From positions 1,054,001 through 1,118,000 of the forward strand of contig OZ251230.1 of assembly GCA_965240325.2 (NCBI GenBank): a stretch of DNA of 64,000 nt, in the 5' to 3' direction. The DNA is from Rebecca billardiae RCC1528 (Eukaryota > Haptophyta). Positions 39,362 through 49,484 of this stretch are shown here, piece after piece (positions within the stretch are counted from its first letter, which is position 1; the number at the start of each line of letters is the position of its first letter). The notes under the pieces were generated by a model that was not told the origin of the DNA, made no database searches, and saw nothing but the letters and a program-made list of their open reading frames with translations. The position numbers and the translations under genes are program-made.

Positions 39362-41041
39362 TTGGCACCGCACACCGCGTGTGTGACACCACGAATACAT
39401 GCACCACCAACTGACCGCCCGGCGGGGCGGGGGCGCGGCGGCGCACGAGGGCGGGCGCACCCACACGCGCGCGCACACCCGCCACCGCCCACTGCCCACC
39501 GCGGCACACGTGCCCGCTCGCACCCGCGCCCGCGCGCCGCCCGCCTGCCGAGTGCGCTCACACGACACGCGCGCGCCCTGCACGCGGCCTGCTGGTGTTG
39601 CGGCCCGCAGGCGCGGGCGGCGGGTGCTTTCGCGGGCGGCGGTGCCCTCCGCGCGTCCTCGCGGGCGTCCTGGCGCCCCCCACGCCCCCGCCTTCCGCCG
39701 CTCCTCCTCCTCTTCCTCGCGCGCGCCGCGCGCGCCGTCTGGGACTACGACCCGGCGTGGGTGTCGCTGCACCCAACTGACATGGACTCGATCGCGCGCG
39801 CGGTGGCGCCGGACATCTTCGAGCTGACGGGCTCGATGAGCGGGCCGCCGCTGAACAGCACGTACCGCACGCCGTGCTGGCAGGACCAGAGCACGCGCAG
39901 GCTGCACTGCCTCCCCGCCTTCTACGTGATCGGCGGCTTCCAGTGCGGTGTGCACGACCTCGGGCGGCGGCTGTCGGCGCACCCGAACGCGGCCCTGCCC
40001 GCCAACGTGCAGTCGGCGTGGTGGACGTCGGACCGCGGGTACGCGGGCGACTTCTCGCGCTTCGTCAAGTCGATGGACAAGGCCCTGCGCAAGATCCAGC
40101 AGCACCCCTCCACCGCCGTCGCCTTCACCGCCAACCCGGCGACGCTCGCGTTCACGTGGGCGGAGCACAAGCGCATCCACATGCGCTTCTCCGACACGAT
40201 CCAGGCGTGCTGGAAGCTGTGCCGCAAGGAGCTCAAGCCGGAGGAGTTCGCGGCGCAGTGCAAGGACAAGACGTACAAGCTGGACCACTGCATCAAGGAG
40301 GCGTACCAGTCGGACCCCGCCTCGCGCATCGGCCCCCTCGGCGTCGAGTTCACGCTGCCGCAGCTGATGGTGCGCGCGCACGGCCCGCGCGTGCGGCTGG
40401 TCGCGCTGCTGCGCAACCCGACCGACCGGCTCTGGTCCGCCTTCTTCACGTACGGCCAGTTCAAGCTCAAGTACGGCGACGGCGAGGCCGGCGTGCGCGC
40501 CTACTTTGACGAGCAGTCCGCCGCGTTCGAGCGCTGCGTCGAGCGGTACGACTCGCGCCGGTGCGCGCTGCGGCTGGAGTCGCTCGGCCAGGGCTGGCAG
40601 GAGATCTTCTACCACTGCGACCAGCTGATCAAGTCGATGTACGCGCCGTTCGTCGAGGAGTGGGTGCACGCGTTCGGGCGCGAGAAGCTGCTCTTCGTGC
40701 GCAGCGAGGAGTACTTCGACCCCGCGCGCAGGCGAGCCACCCTCGGCCGCGTCGTCGAGTTTGTCGGGCTGGGCGCTGACGAGGCCGCGCTGGACGCGAT
40801 GGATGCGGTCAAGGTGAAGCGCAAGGGGTCGTACGGCTCGGGCCACCGCTCGTGGCAGATGTCGGACGAGACCCGGCAGCTGATCGACGCCTTCTACGAG
40901 CCGTACAATCGCAAGCTCGGCGAGCTGCTCGGGGATGAGGGCTTCACGCCGTGGCCGGTCCACCGACCATCCACGCCGCCGGGTGAGAAGCACCGCCGGC
41001 TACTTGCGCCAGTCCCGGCAGGGATCGCTGACGCTAGCTAA
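39362..41041 (+). CDS. PAPS-dependent sulfotransferase, type II membrane-like
   Basis: The frame is open from 39362 to TAA at 41041 but no ATG occurs before 39781, so the N-terminus is unresolved; a short first exon or an intron in the GC-rich 39.4-39.7 kb stretch is likely. Around 39690-39740 a Leu-rich segment (PPLLLLFLARAARA) looks like a signal anchor. The catalytic part has the 5'-PSB motif region YVIGGFQCGVHDLGRRLSAH and the 3'-PSB region VALLRNPTDRLWSAFFTYGQ, then LLFVRSEEYFDP and GSYGSGHRSW near the end. This is the pattern of Golgi carbohydrate sulfotransferases (Sulfotransfer_1, chondroitin/heparan type), which sulfate glycans using PAPS. Four or more cysteines (CRKELKPEEFAAQCKDKTYK) suggest luminal disulfides. 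Probable role in sulfated polysaccharide or scale synthesis. Confidence 0.82.
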   Translation: MAPHTACVTPRIHAPPTDRPAGRGRGGARGRAHPHARAHPPPPTAHRGTRARSHPRPRAARLPSALTRHARALHAACWCCGPQARAAGAFAGGGALRASSRASWRPPRPRLPPLLLLFLARAARAVWDYDPAWVSLHPTDMDSIARAVAPDIFELTGSMSGPPLNSTYRTPCWQDQSTRRLHCLPAFYVIGGFQCGVHDLGRRLSAHPNAALPANVQSAWWTSDRGYAGDFSRFVKSMDKALRKIQQHPSTAVAFTANPATLAFTWAEHKRIHMRFSDTIQACWKLCRKELKPEEFAAQCKDKTYKLDHCIKEAYQSDPASRIGPLGVEFTLPQLMVRAHGPRVRLVALLRNPTDRLWSAFFTYGQFKLKYGDGEAGVRAYFDEQSAAFERCVERYDSRRCALRLESLGQGWQEIFYHCDQLIKSMYAPFVEEWVHAFGREKLLFVRSEEYFDPARRRATLGRVVEFVGLGADEAALDAMDAVKVKRKGSYGSGHRSWQMSDETRQLIDAFYEPYNRKLGELLGDEGFTPWPVHRPSTPPGEKHRRLLAPVPAGIADAS

Positions 41042-42882
41042 AGTTCTCTCTGCATGTGTGTATATATATTTAATGACGTGGCATGCAACGGGCAAGCGTC
41101 AGGCTCAGAGTGCAGCAGACGCATAGAATGCGTCCGCGCCTTCCGACCAGGTCCGTCGTCCCGGGTCAGACTCAGACCAGCCGAGTCCAGCGCGCCTCCC
41201 GGCAGACGGCGCAGCGGGCGCAGCCGCACAGATCGGTCGCCGGCGGCAAGCCGCCATTTATATATTGTTCAATATGAAGTATATAGCGTCATCTAGCCTG
41301 TCTGAATCCGATTGGCGCTAATAGCCAGGTGAGCCGCGCCACCGGCCAGCGGCTGTCGTGAAGCTTAACGACTGCAACGTTGCCATTGATTGGACCGATT
41401 GAGTTGCCGGACGCCCGGAGACGGACAGTGGGCCGGACTCCCGCATACGCGCACCTGGGCTGTCCGCATGCTCACACAGACTGAACGTCAGGCGTGCTTG
41501 GCTCGATCTTGTCCACGAATCGGACGAGCACACCTGCTTTCGGATTGAAGCTGAGTTGCCTGCCGTGTTATGGCGATCACAGCATCAGGATGCTGTGCCA
41601 ATGATTATCCATCAGCGGCATCGGCTTGTGCTGCGGCGGGCGAATCGTTGCTCCAGCCGGGATCGGTCACGCCCTCTCGATGTGTCTCGGCGAGAACTTC
41701 CTCCATATCGACGCTGGGAACAGCGAGCGCACTGCTGCCGAGGTTGAGCCGAGTCATGCCTTGAGCAATGGGGCCGATGAACCCATCTCCTCGGCAGTGG
41801 GTGGGCGGCGGTAGGCGCACACGGGGCGGCGCAAGTAGGCTCGCGGCGGCATCTGCTTGAAGGTCTGGTCGCTGATGATCGTCGTCATCACCATCCGCTG
41901 AAGACCATGACGGTCGTGTCACCAACATAGTCGGAGCACGTTGCGGTGGCACATTTGGAGAGAGGGTGGGCTCGAGCGCCACCATCGCGGTCCCTCACCC
42001 CCCGTGTGCCTTCTGGCCCTCCACGTCCGGCCGCGGGCGGCCGCCGACGGCCCGGATTTTGAGCTGGGTACAGGCAATCGCGGGCAATAGCCAATAACAA
42101 GGAGCGGTCACGTTTTAAGAAACTGGGGCTTGCTATCTGCGGATCTGGCCTAGAAACTGAGACTAGCGATTGGCTGGTTCGCTATACGCGCAAAGTCACA
42201 CTAAGAAACCGGGACAATGTCGTCGCGGCTGACGAGTGGTCCGCCGAGGCGCAGTGCCCGTGGGACCGGCGGCGCGCCGGCCCGACTACGAGTACAGGCC
42301 CGAAGGATTCCCGACTTCTCCTGATGACTGACTCCTGGCCAGTGCACCGCAGCATCCATGCAACATCATGCCAGATTTGCTCCAAAATGGCCCAATAAAT
42401 GCTTTCTTCGGCCTCGCCGGCCGGGCCTAAAGACTCAGCGGGGGGCTCAGCCCCCCTGCGCCCCCCGCGCCTCGGCGCGGCGGGCCGCCGGACCTCTAGT
42501 ACCTCTAGCTATAAGCTAAGAACTACTGAGACTCCGTAGGCGGTCGGGCTACCGAACGGCTAAGAAACCGAGACTAGCCGTGAGATCTCTGACTTCTTAT
42601 TGCCCGCGATTGCCTGTAGTTACTACTAGTTATGCTTCACTCGACTTCAGGACGTCTCACGTTATAGCAAACATCATAGTAGCAGTCGTCAGTAGTCACA
42701 CCGTACTGCCGTGCCCGTAGTACCGAGTCGTCCGAGAGTACTCCGAGACGGTACTCCGTACTGCGTACAGTTCCGATTAATACTAGTACGTAGAGAGTAC
42801 TACCGCTAGCGCTAGTAGTAGTAGGCCCGGCACAGTGACGGCTCACAGCTCACTGACTGAGACACGCCGAGGTCACTGTGAG
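41042..42882. other. Intergenic region
   Basis: Holds the dispersed repeat at 41068-41153 and several imperfect copies of CTAAGAAACCGAGACTAGC (near 42113, 42150, 42200, 42517 and 42560). A minus frame at 41605-41985 (126 residues) has no recognised domain and is not called. Confidence 0.5.
41068..41153 (+). repeat. Dispersed 85-bp repeat, fullest copy
   Basis: Begins at a TATATATATT tract, then TAATGACGTGGCATGCAACG, GGCAAGCGTCAGGCTCAGAG, TGCAGCAGACGCATAGAATG and CGTCCGCGCCTTCCGACCAG. The same text, inverted, is at 25108-25188; shorter copies are at 35409 and 57188. Confidence 0.75.
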
Positions 42883-44517
42883 TCATGAGAGGAGCTCGGT
42901 GCGCACGACGTCGACTGTCGCCGCGATCGTCAGCAGCAGCCCCGCGACGAAGAGCGCGCTGAGGCCCAGCTGCTCCCAGCGCGACGCGCCGGCACCGGCG
43001 GCCGCGCTCGAGGCGGCGTCGACGCCGCGCGACTCATCGGCCGTCGGCCGCTGCCGCTGCCTTCGCGAGAGGCCGAGGCCGGTGAGCGCGGGTATGACAA
43101 AGCACGTGGTGCTCCCGCACAGTGCGCCGCACAGCGCCACCACCAGCAGGAGCCTGGACGCGCCGCTGAGCGCCATCGCGCTGTTGAGCGCAAAGAGCAG
43201 GAGCGTCAGCCGCGTGTCCAGCGCGCGCTGGGTGGCCGCCGACGGCTGCGCGCCGTCGGGCCTCCGCTCGGCGGCGCGCGGCGCCACGCGCAGCAGCCGC
43301 GCGAGCCCGTCTCCGATCGCGCCCTGCAGCAGCACGCTGCGCAGAGAGAACATAATCAGAAGGAACGTGGGCACCGCGCCGAGAGCGAGGGCGAGCTGCG
43401 CGGCGCTCGCGAGCCGGTCTGTGCGCGCAAACGAGTTGAGCGCAAAGTCGCTGACGCCCTCGCCGAAGAGCGCGCGCGTGCACGCCAGCACCACGCTGTA
43501 CACCGTGACCCCGGCCGCGAACGCGCCGAGCGCGGCGGCGGAGAACACCCGCGGCGAGCGGCGCGCCGGCTTGAGCGACGCGTAAAAGCGAGGCACGTCC
43601 TGGTGGCACACGTACAGGTAGCACATCGTCGAGCAGAGCGAGAGCAGCGACGCAGAGGCGGGGGCGGCGGCTGGCGCCGCGGGCGTGGCAGCGGCGGCCG
43701 CGGCCGCGGCGAAGCGGCCGCTGCCTCGCGCGTACGAGCCATCGGCAGCCCGCAGCAGCACGACAGACGCGGCAAACACCTTGGCCGGAAGCCCGACGGC
43801 GGAGGCGGGGGCGAGCGCGCGGAGGTCGCGCCAGGCCAGCATGGCCCAGAGCAGCAGCGGCGCCGTGAGCAGGATGGTGAGCCGGCTCGGGTCGCTCGCG
43901 ATCACGGCCGGGAGCAGCGCGCCGAGCGAGTCCTTCCACGGGAGGAAGCGGCTCAGGAGGCGCGCGAGCGAGATTTGAATCTGCACGCACACGCCGAGCG
44001 TGTACAGGGCCGCGATCGCCTGCGGGAACCACGTCGGCAGCTTGAGCGGCGGACCGGCGCGCCGCCAGAGGTCGTCCAGCGAGCTCGCACCCGTGCGCGC
44101 GCAGAAGATGCCGAGGAGAGCGAATGTGATCGCCGAGCTCGCGCCAACGAATGCAATGGTTGCAAGCGCGTCGCGCATTGGCACGCCCAGGGCCGCATAC
44201 GGGAGGCAGTAGGTGCCGCTGCCCACCATCAGGTTGAAGATGGAGAAGGAGAGGGCAACGGCGCCAACACCACGTCCGTCGCTCGCCGCCTGGGCCCCGT
44301 TCGAATCTGGCTCCGGATCGCGCGCCAGCATTTGCGCGCCGCGCGCAATCGCCGGAGGACGTGGGCCGCGCACGGCCGCGCGAGCGAGATGCAAAGCGCG
44401 TGCGCCAAGTGGACGAAGCCCACCCACCCGTGAACGTGGCAAGTGCTCGCCATCGCACGAGACCAGCGCCACGAGAAGCGCGAGTCCCGACGCGCGCGCC
44501 ATGCGTGTAGCGACCAT
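42883..44517 (-). CDS. Amino-acid transporter, AAAP/SLC38-like
   Basis: A 544-residue single-exon protein from the ATG at 44517 to TGA; the frame also includes an upstream ATG region that looks untranslated. The first 60 residues (MARASGLALLVALVSCDG) include a hydrophobic, signal-like segment. Transport domain: VALSFSIFNLMVGSGTYCLP, YAALGVPMRDALA, then about ten further hydrophobic segments including LTAPLLLWAMLAWRDLRALA and LLLVVALCGALCGSTTCFVI. The NLMVGSGTYCLPYA text is the helix-1 glycine-rich break (N..GSG..LLPYA) of the amino acid/auxin permease family. Substrate and membrane cannot be told. It lies alone on its strand, followed 123 bp downstream-side by the DUF726 gene in the opposite-end order. 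Confidence 0.82.
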   Translation of the reverse strand: MVATRMARASGLALLVALVSCDGEHLPRSRVGGLRPLGARALHLARAAVRGPRPPAIARGAQMLARDPEPDSNGAQAASDGRGVGAVALSFSIFNLMVGSGTYCLPYAALGVPMRDALATIAFVGASSAITFALLGIFCARTGASSLDDLWRRAGPPLKLPTWFPQAIAALYTLGVCVQIQISLARLLSRFLPWKDSLGALLPAVIASDPSRLTILLTAPLLLWAMLAWRDLRALAPASAVGLPAKVFAASVVLLRAADGSYARGSGRFAAAAAAAATPAAPAAAPASASLLSLCSTMCYLYVCHQDVPRFYASLKPARRSPRVFSAAALGAFAAGVTVYSVVLACTRALFGEGVSDFALNSFARTDRLASAAQLALALGAVPTFLLIMFSLRSVLLQGAIGDGLARLLRVAPRAAERRPDGAQPSAATQRALDTRLTLLLFALNSAMALSGASRLLLVVALCGALCGSTTCFVIPALTGLGLSRRQRQRPTADESRGVDAASSAAAGAGASRWEQLGLSALFVAGLLLTIAATVDVVRTELLS

Positions 44518-44693
44518 AATTGCCGATGGGTGCCGAGCGTCCCCGGACGACAAGTTGAAACAGTACTGCACCTACCGGACTCCAAACGTCTGCCCAAGAC
44601 AATATTAGACATGCTGGCACGCAGTGGCTGAGCTACTGGTACTGTCTTAGTCAGACACTGACGATGGTGACCTTGTGGAGCCACGTCGTCTAT

Positions 44694-46760
44694 CTACACT
44701 GTCGAGGAAGATGGCTCCACCGCCGCGGCGGGTGCGCCCACCGGCGGCATCGCCTCGTAGCAGACTGAGCGCAGCACGAGCGGCAGTGCGGTCGCGCCGC
44801 CAGCGGCACCTCGCCGCTGGGCGGCGCCGCCGCGCACCGCGACTTGCCGCGAGGACGGGGCGCTCGACGCTGCTGCCTGCGCGTCTGACGGCATGCTACT
44901 CGCGATGCGGGCAAGCACGGCGCTCAGCGACGTCGAGTACTTGAGGTGGCCGCCCACCAGGTCGGACACGTCCACGTTCTCGACGCCGGCGCACGGCACC
45001 GGGCTGATGCCGCCGATGCCCGAGACGGCGCCGTGCGCGTTGGCGCGGTACACGGTGCCCAGCACCCAGTCGGAGCCGCAGAAGGCGTTGACCACGCGGC
45101 CGGCCGCGACGGTGCGCGCGTCAGCCCACGCGCGCGCGTGCAGCTGCACCGGCGCGCCGAGCACGACCACGTCCTCCACGAGGCCGAGGCCCCGCTTGCC
45201 CGCGCGCGCGAGCACTTCGACGCACGACAGGATCACGCGCGCGCCGAGCGAGTAGCCGACCAGGCTGACGGGGCGCGCGCCGTGGACGCGCTCGAGCAGC
45301 ACGTCGGCCAGCATCTCGCCCACCTTGCGCGCGCGCTCGAGGGCCACGCTCCACGGGTTGTCGATCAGGTTGGTCGCCTTGATCAGCAGCGAGGGCAGCG
45401 CGAGCGCACTCATGAGTGCGGAGAGCGTCGTGTGCATCAGTGCCTCGGTGACGGCGCGGCCGGTGATCTCCGAGGTGACGAAACTCTTGAGCGCCGTGCC
45501 GAGGGCGAGGAGCTCGGCCTGCTCCCACACGAGCACCCACGGCTCGGCGTGCGTGCCGAGCACGTCGCACGCCGGCGGGAGGGCCGCCTCCGCCGCCGCC
45601 GCCTCCCCCGGCTGCGCCTCTGCCGCCGCCGCCCGGTGCCGCCACTGCGCGGCAGGTGTGTCCTCGTCGTGTGCGCACCAGCCCGAGACGAAGATGCGCA
45701 CGGTGAGGCGGGCGTGCTCGGCCGCGGCGGGCTGCGCGCCCGCGCGCGCGTGCGCAGGCGCCGCCGCGCGCTCGCGCGTCTGCCAGGGCATCGCCGGCGC
45801 TCGCAGGCCGAGCCGGCCGGCGCGCGCAAACGCAGCAGAGGCGGACGCGGACAGCGGCCTGCGCTGGCCGGGGCCCGTGCCGTCGCGCGCCACGCCCGAC
45901 GGCGGCTCGGAGGCCGGCGCCACGTCCTCGGCGGCCGGCGGCTCGGCAGGCGCCCCCTCCTCCTCCTCGCCGTCGAGCCGCTCGAAGCGGAACTCGCGCA
46001 CGCCGCCGAGCCGCCTGCGCGCCTTGTACCCAGAGAGCCCCGCACCCGTTGCGCCAAACAGCGTCGTGAAGACGATGCCGCCAGAGGCCGTGCCGAGGAA
46101 GCCGGCGAGGGGGGCGACGAGGGCCGCGCCCGTGGCGCCACCGAGCCCGCCCACCGCGGCGAGACCCACGCCCACGGCGGGCGCCGCGAGCCCGGCCGTT
46201 GCGGCGATGAGCGTGCCGCCGATCGCGGCAAGTCCGCCGATGGCGATCGCCTTGCGCCAGCTGAGCGACTCGGCGGCCGAGGCCGCGGCGGGCGCGTCAG
46301 CGTCGCTCGCGGGCGCGCCAGAGACACCGGCCGTCGCGACTCGACGAGCAAACTCATCCTCCGCTGCCAGGAAGGCCTCCGCGCTCACGCCCATCGCCAG
46401 GCACAGGCCCTTGAACGCAACTCTCGCGCGCGCATCGTACCCGTGCGCGGTCGCGCTCGCGACCATCAAGCCCACGGCCATCGGCGCTCGAAGCGCAGCG
46501 GGTACGACGCTCACGAATGCCGTCGGGTCGATGGGCTCGTCAAGCGGCTGCGGCGGCACGCACAACGCCGAGTACGTCTCGAGCGGGCCTCGGTACCCGA
46601 TCGCAGAGGCGCAGTCGGCCAGGAATGTCTTCGCCCACTCGGCGCTCTCCGCGCCCCACATCCGGAGGCCGCGGCCGAGGAGGACGGCCATCGCGCCCAT
46701 GACCGCCTTCTTGTGCGCCTCGTCGGCGAAAAGGCCCTGCACCTCCTCACGCGGCGTCAT
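44694..46760 (-). CDS. DUF726/TMCO4-like alpha/beta-hydrolase membrane protein
   Basis: A 688-residue single-exon protein from the ATG at 46760 to TAG. Residues 1-150 are helical (EEVQGLFADEAHKKAVMGAM). A Gly/Ala-rich double hydrophobic segment at about 165-245 (AIAIGGLAAIGGTLIAATAG, LAAVGGLGGATGAALVAPLA) is the family's membrane-inserted region. An Ala/Glu/Pro-rich linker follows. The hydrolase part has VRIFVSGW at the start of its first strand, EPWVLVWEQAELLALGTAL, the nucleophile elbow SLVGYSLGARVILSCVEVLA near residue 500 (GxSxG), VEDVVVLGAP, and NAFCGSDWVLGTVYR. A late VSDLVGGHLKY supplies the His. TMCO4-type proteins are poorly characterised; an ester or lipid substrate is a guess. Head to head with the PGAM gene (333 bp). 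Confidence 0.85.
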   Translation of the reverse strand: MTPREEVQGLFADEAHKKAVMGAMAVLLGRGLRMWGAESAEWAKTFLADCASAIGYRGPLETYSALCVPPQPLDEPIDPTAFVSVVPAALRAPMAVGLMVASATAHGYDARARVAFKGLCLAMGVSAEAFLAAEDEFARRVATAGVSGAPASDADAPAAASAAESLSWRKAIAIGGLAAIGGTLIAATAGLAAPAVGVGLAAVGGLGGATGAALVAPLAGFLGTASGGIVFTTLFGATGAGLSGYKARRRLGGVREFRFERLDGEEEEGAPAEPPAAEDVAPASEPPSGVARDGTGPGQRRPLSASASAAFARAGRLGLRAPAMPWQTRERAAAPAHARAGAQPAAAEHARLTVRIFVSGWCAHDEDTPAAQWRHRAAAAEAQPGEAAAAEAALPPACDVLGTHAEPWVLVWEQAELLALGTALKSFVTSEITGRAVTEALMHTTLSALMSALALPSLLIKATNLIDNPWSVALERARKVGEMLADVLLERVHGARPVSLVGYSLGARVILSCVEVLARAGKRGLGLVEDVVVLGAPVQLHARAWADARTVAAGRVVNAFCGSDWVLGTVYRANAHGAVSGIGGISPVPCAGVENVDVSDLVGGHLKYSTSLSAVLARIASSMPSDAQAAASSAPSSRQVAVRGGAAQRRGAAGGATALPLVLRSVCYEAMPPVGAPAAAVEPSSSTV

Positions 46761-47093
46761 CGTGTGGCGTTCGACGTGAGGCGTGCAGGGGCAGCAGGGC
46801 GCGGAAGCCGGGTCTGCACCAAGCGGATGGTGGCGACCGAGGAAGACGGCAGCTTGACCGTCACGATGACGCACGAGAGGGACGAGACGAGAAAATGAAC
46901 GCGGCTCTGCTCAATTTTCCGCTTTGTTGTCGTGAAGCGTCACGGCACCGGAGCCAGGGCTCCTGACCAGTTGGAGCGGCTCCCGCCTCCTGCATCGGTC
47001 GACTCCTCGTGGCGGGTCGTCGCACTCGATCATCGGTGACTGACCGCGACACATGGCGCTGCTGGCGTTCGGTGCCTTTTGATCGGCTTCGAC
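46761..47093. promoter_or_regulatory. Shared intergenic region with a small upstream ORF
   Basis: 333 bp between the divergent ATGs of the DUF726 and PGAM-like genes. It contains a short upstream ORF at 47053-47082 (ATG to TGA, nine codons) just before and out of frame with the PGAM ATG, which could affect its translation. An AT-rich patch, CAATTTTCCGCTTTGTTG, lies at 46912-46929. Confidence 0.4.
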
Positions 47094-48111
47094 ATGCGCC
47101 AACGACGTGGACGACGTGGCGCGCCGTGCGCGGCGCGGCTTTTGGTCGGGCTCGCCACCCTTGCGGGCCACGCTGGCTCGTCGCGCCTGACGCCGAACGC
47201 GAGACGGCCGATGCACCAGATCATGGAGTACGATTGCGCGCAGCCTCCGCCATCGGTCGTCTTCTTGCGACACGGCGAGTCTGTGTGGAATAAGGCGGGC
47301 ATCTTCACGGGGTGGGTGGACGTCCCACTGAGCGAAGAGGGTGAGGAGCAGGCGAGCCTCGCCGGGAGCTACCTCTCCACCTGGGGCTTCGAGTTTGACG
47401 TCGTGTACACGTCGTGCCTGCAGCGCACGACGAGGACCGCCGAGCTCGTGATGGCCGAGCTGGAGCAGGGGTGGGATCCGTCGATCTTGAGAAGATCATG
47501 GCGGCTAAACGAGCGCATGTACGGCGCGCTGACCGGGCTGAACAAGCGCGAGGTCGCCAACGAGTACGGCTCGGAGCAGTTCCAGCAGTGGGTGCGCGAC
47601 CCGCCGCCACTGCAGCGCACGTCGCGCTTCTACCCGGGCAATGACCCGATGTATGCAGACCTGCCGCAGGAGGTGATCCCGCTGAAGGAGTCGTTCGAAG
47701 ACTGCATGAACCGCGTCGTGCCGCTGTGGGAGGAGGAGATCAAGCCGCTCGTGCTGCTCGACACCAAGCAGGTGCTCGTCATCTCCTCGCGGAACGCGAT
47801 CCGCGCGCTGCTGATGCACATCTCGGACATCTCGACGCACGAGCTGCTCACCATAGACATTCCGGTGTGCGGGCGGCGCGGGCGGGGAGGGCGGGGAGGG
47901 CGGGGCGGCCGCGCCGCGCGCCGCGGCCCGAACCCCGCTCCTTGCGCGCCGTCCTCACGCGCCCCTCGCCGCGGGTGCGCGCCCGCAGAACGGCGTGCCC
48001 CTCGTGTACGAGATCGAGATGGACTGCCTCAAGACGATCGAGTCGGACACGTGCAACTTTGGCATCGACGGGCCGTTCGTGCAGAGCAAAGTGCGCTTCG
48101 GGGCAGACTGA
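47094..48111 (+). CDS. Phosphoglycerate-mutase-like protein lacking two conserved histidines
   Basis: Two exons, 47094-47864 and 47989-48111, with a 124-nt phase-0 intron (donor GTGTGC, acceptor CGCAG); 297 residues. The N-terminus (ARLLVGLATLAGHAGSSRLT) could be a signal or targeting peptide. The fold is that of cofactor-dependent PGAM: FLRHGESVWNKAGIFTGWVD with the phosphorylated His at 60, CLQRTTRTAELVM, WRLNERMYGALTGLNK, and DIP...NGVPLVYEIEMD at the end. Two conserved positions differ. NERHYG is NERMYG (Met142), and the AAHGNSLRA motif with the second catalytic His is ISSRNAIRA (Ser232, Arg233). It is therefore doubtful that this is an ordinary glycolytic mutase; a variant branch, another phosphatase or a regulatory homologue is possible. 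Confidence 0.82.
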
Positions 48112-49484
48112 GGGATGGGCGGACCCCAGTGGCACACCGGCTGCGGCTGTCTAGCTGTGCGGGCGCTGAGGTCTACGCGCGAGTCTCCGCCCGGGCAGGC
48201 CCTGGCGAGGCAGCGCGCTGTGCCATGACTATCACGATGATTGATGATCCATCAGCCGCCGGCGTATGTTAGAGTTACGAGTAACTCGATAACGTCAACG
48301 AGTCACGGACGGCCGGGCTGTCGGACCCCGAGTCCACCGACCATGCATCATGACGATCTTATCGGTGATCATTCAGTGTCTGCACTGTCTGTCTGTCAGT
48401 GATCTCGTCTGTGCGGCGATGCCATTTATAATATATATTATATATTATAATAATAAGTACGTAGTGACTGCTATTATAAAAATATAAAGTGCACTGGCGC
48501 CGGCGGACCCGCGACCGCCGTCGCGCGTGGCAGTGAGGCCAGTGAGTGGCACCGGGGCAGCCGCTCAGTCTGAGCTACATGGCCTCGGCCGACGGACTGT
48601 CACGTCTGTCGGTGTCAGTCACAGTGTCTCACTCTCTGTGTGTGGCGCTGCGCGGAGCGCCGGAGCAGCCCGTACCGTACGGAGTCGCCAGTTGGCGTAC
48701 TCGGCGTAGCCCGGTAATGTTAATGTAGCTAGTCTGTACCGTGTCCGTGTGGCGTGTCCGTTCACGAGCCGCAGGCACGGTCTCTCGGAGTGACGGACAC
48801 TCGTAGCGCCCAGCCTGGCTGGGCCCGGCCGCCCGCCCGGCCCCGGGCCCCGGCATAGCCGGCGTCGTGCTATACTCCGTCGCTTCGTCAACCGCTAGCT
48901 ACGTACTACTTACGTAGTACGTATTTTAGTACCGGCCACTACTGCACTCTGCAGTCTCAGTCTGTCTGCAGCTAGAGCGCAGCGCCGCGGTAGTCGGTTT
49001 TACCGTGCCACGGCTGTCCGTGCGGCCGTGCGCCACTCACACTGAGTACTGACGGCTGAGGCCGAGGGAGTGAGGCGGATGCGGGATGGCACTGGCACTA
49101 CATATATCTATTAGTAGTTATCGTCTAGGCAATGCTGCTAGTCAAGTGGCTTCTGTATACGATGGCAGAGTGACCCGGTGTAATGTCATCACGCCTTGAG
49201 CAATAATAATATAAATTTATTATAAAACGGCGCGCGAGCGTCAGATTATTCAGCGTCGGATGATTTGATGCATGGCGCGATGCTGATCATCATGCGCAGT
49301 GCTCATTGCGATGCTGCTGACGCGACGAGGGTCACATTCATGCCGCGGCGGCGCGGTGCGAGACCGGCCCGGGTTGACGGTTTGTCCGAGCCGATGTCCA
49401 TCCACCACTCCATCCAGGCAACAGCGGCGCGCGGCACTAGTCGCAAGCCGACGTTGCGAGTCGGCGATGCGCCGCGCGCCGCCA
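48112..49484. other. Convergent intergenic region
   Basis: Between the 3' ends of the PGAM-like and U2AF2-like genes. It includes an AT-rich inverted stretch near 48427-48455 (ATAATATATATTATATATTA). No gene seen. Confidence 0.55.

Noticed and set aside
44946-46898. 650-codon plus frame across the DUF726 gene
   Set aside because: Antisense shadow; the minus strand has the GYSLGAR nucleophile motif and family text.
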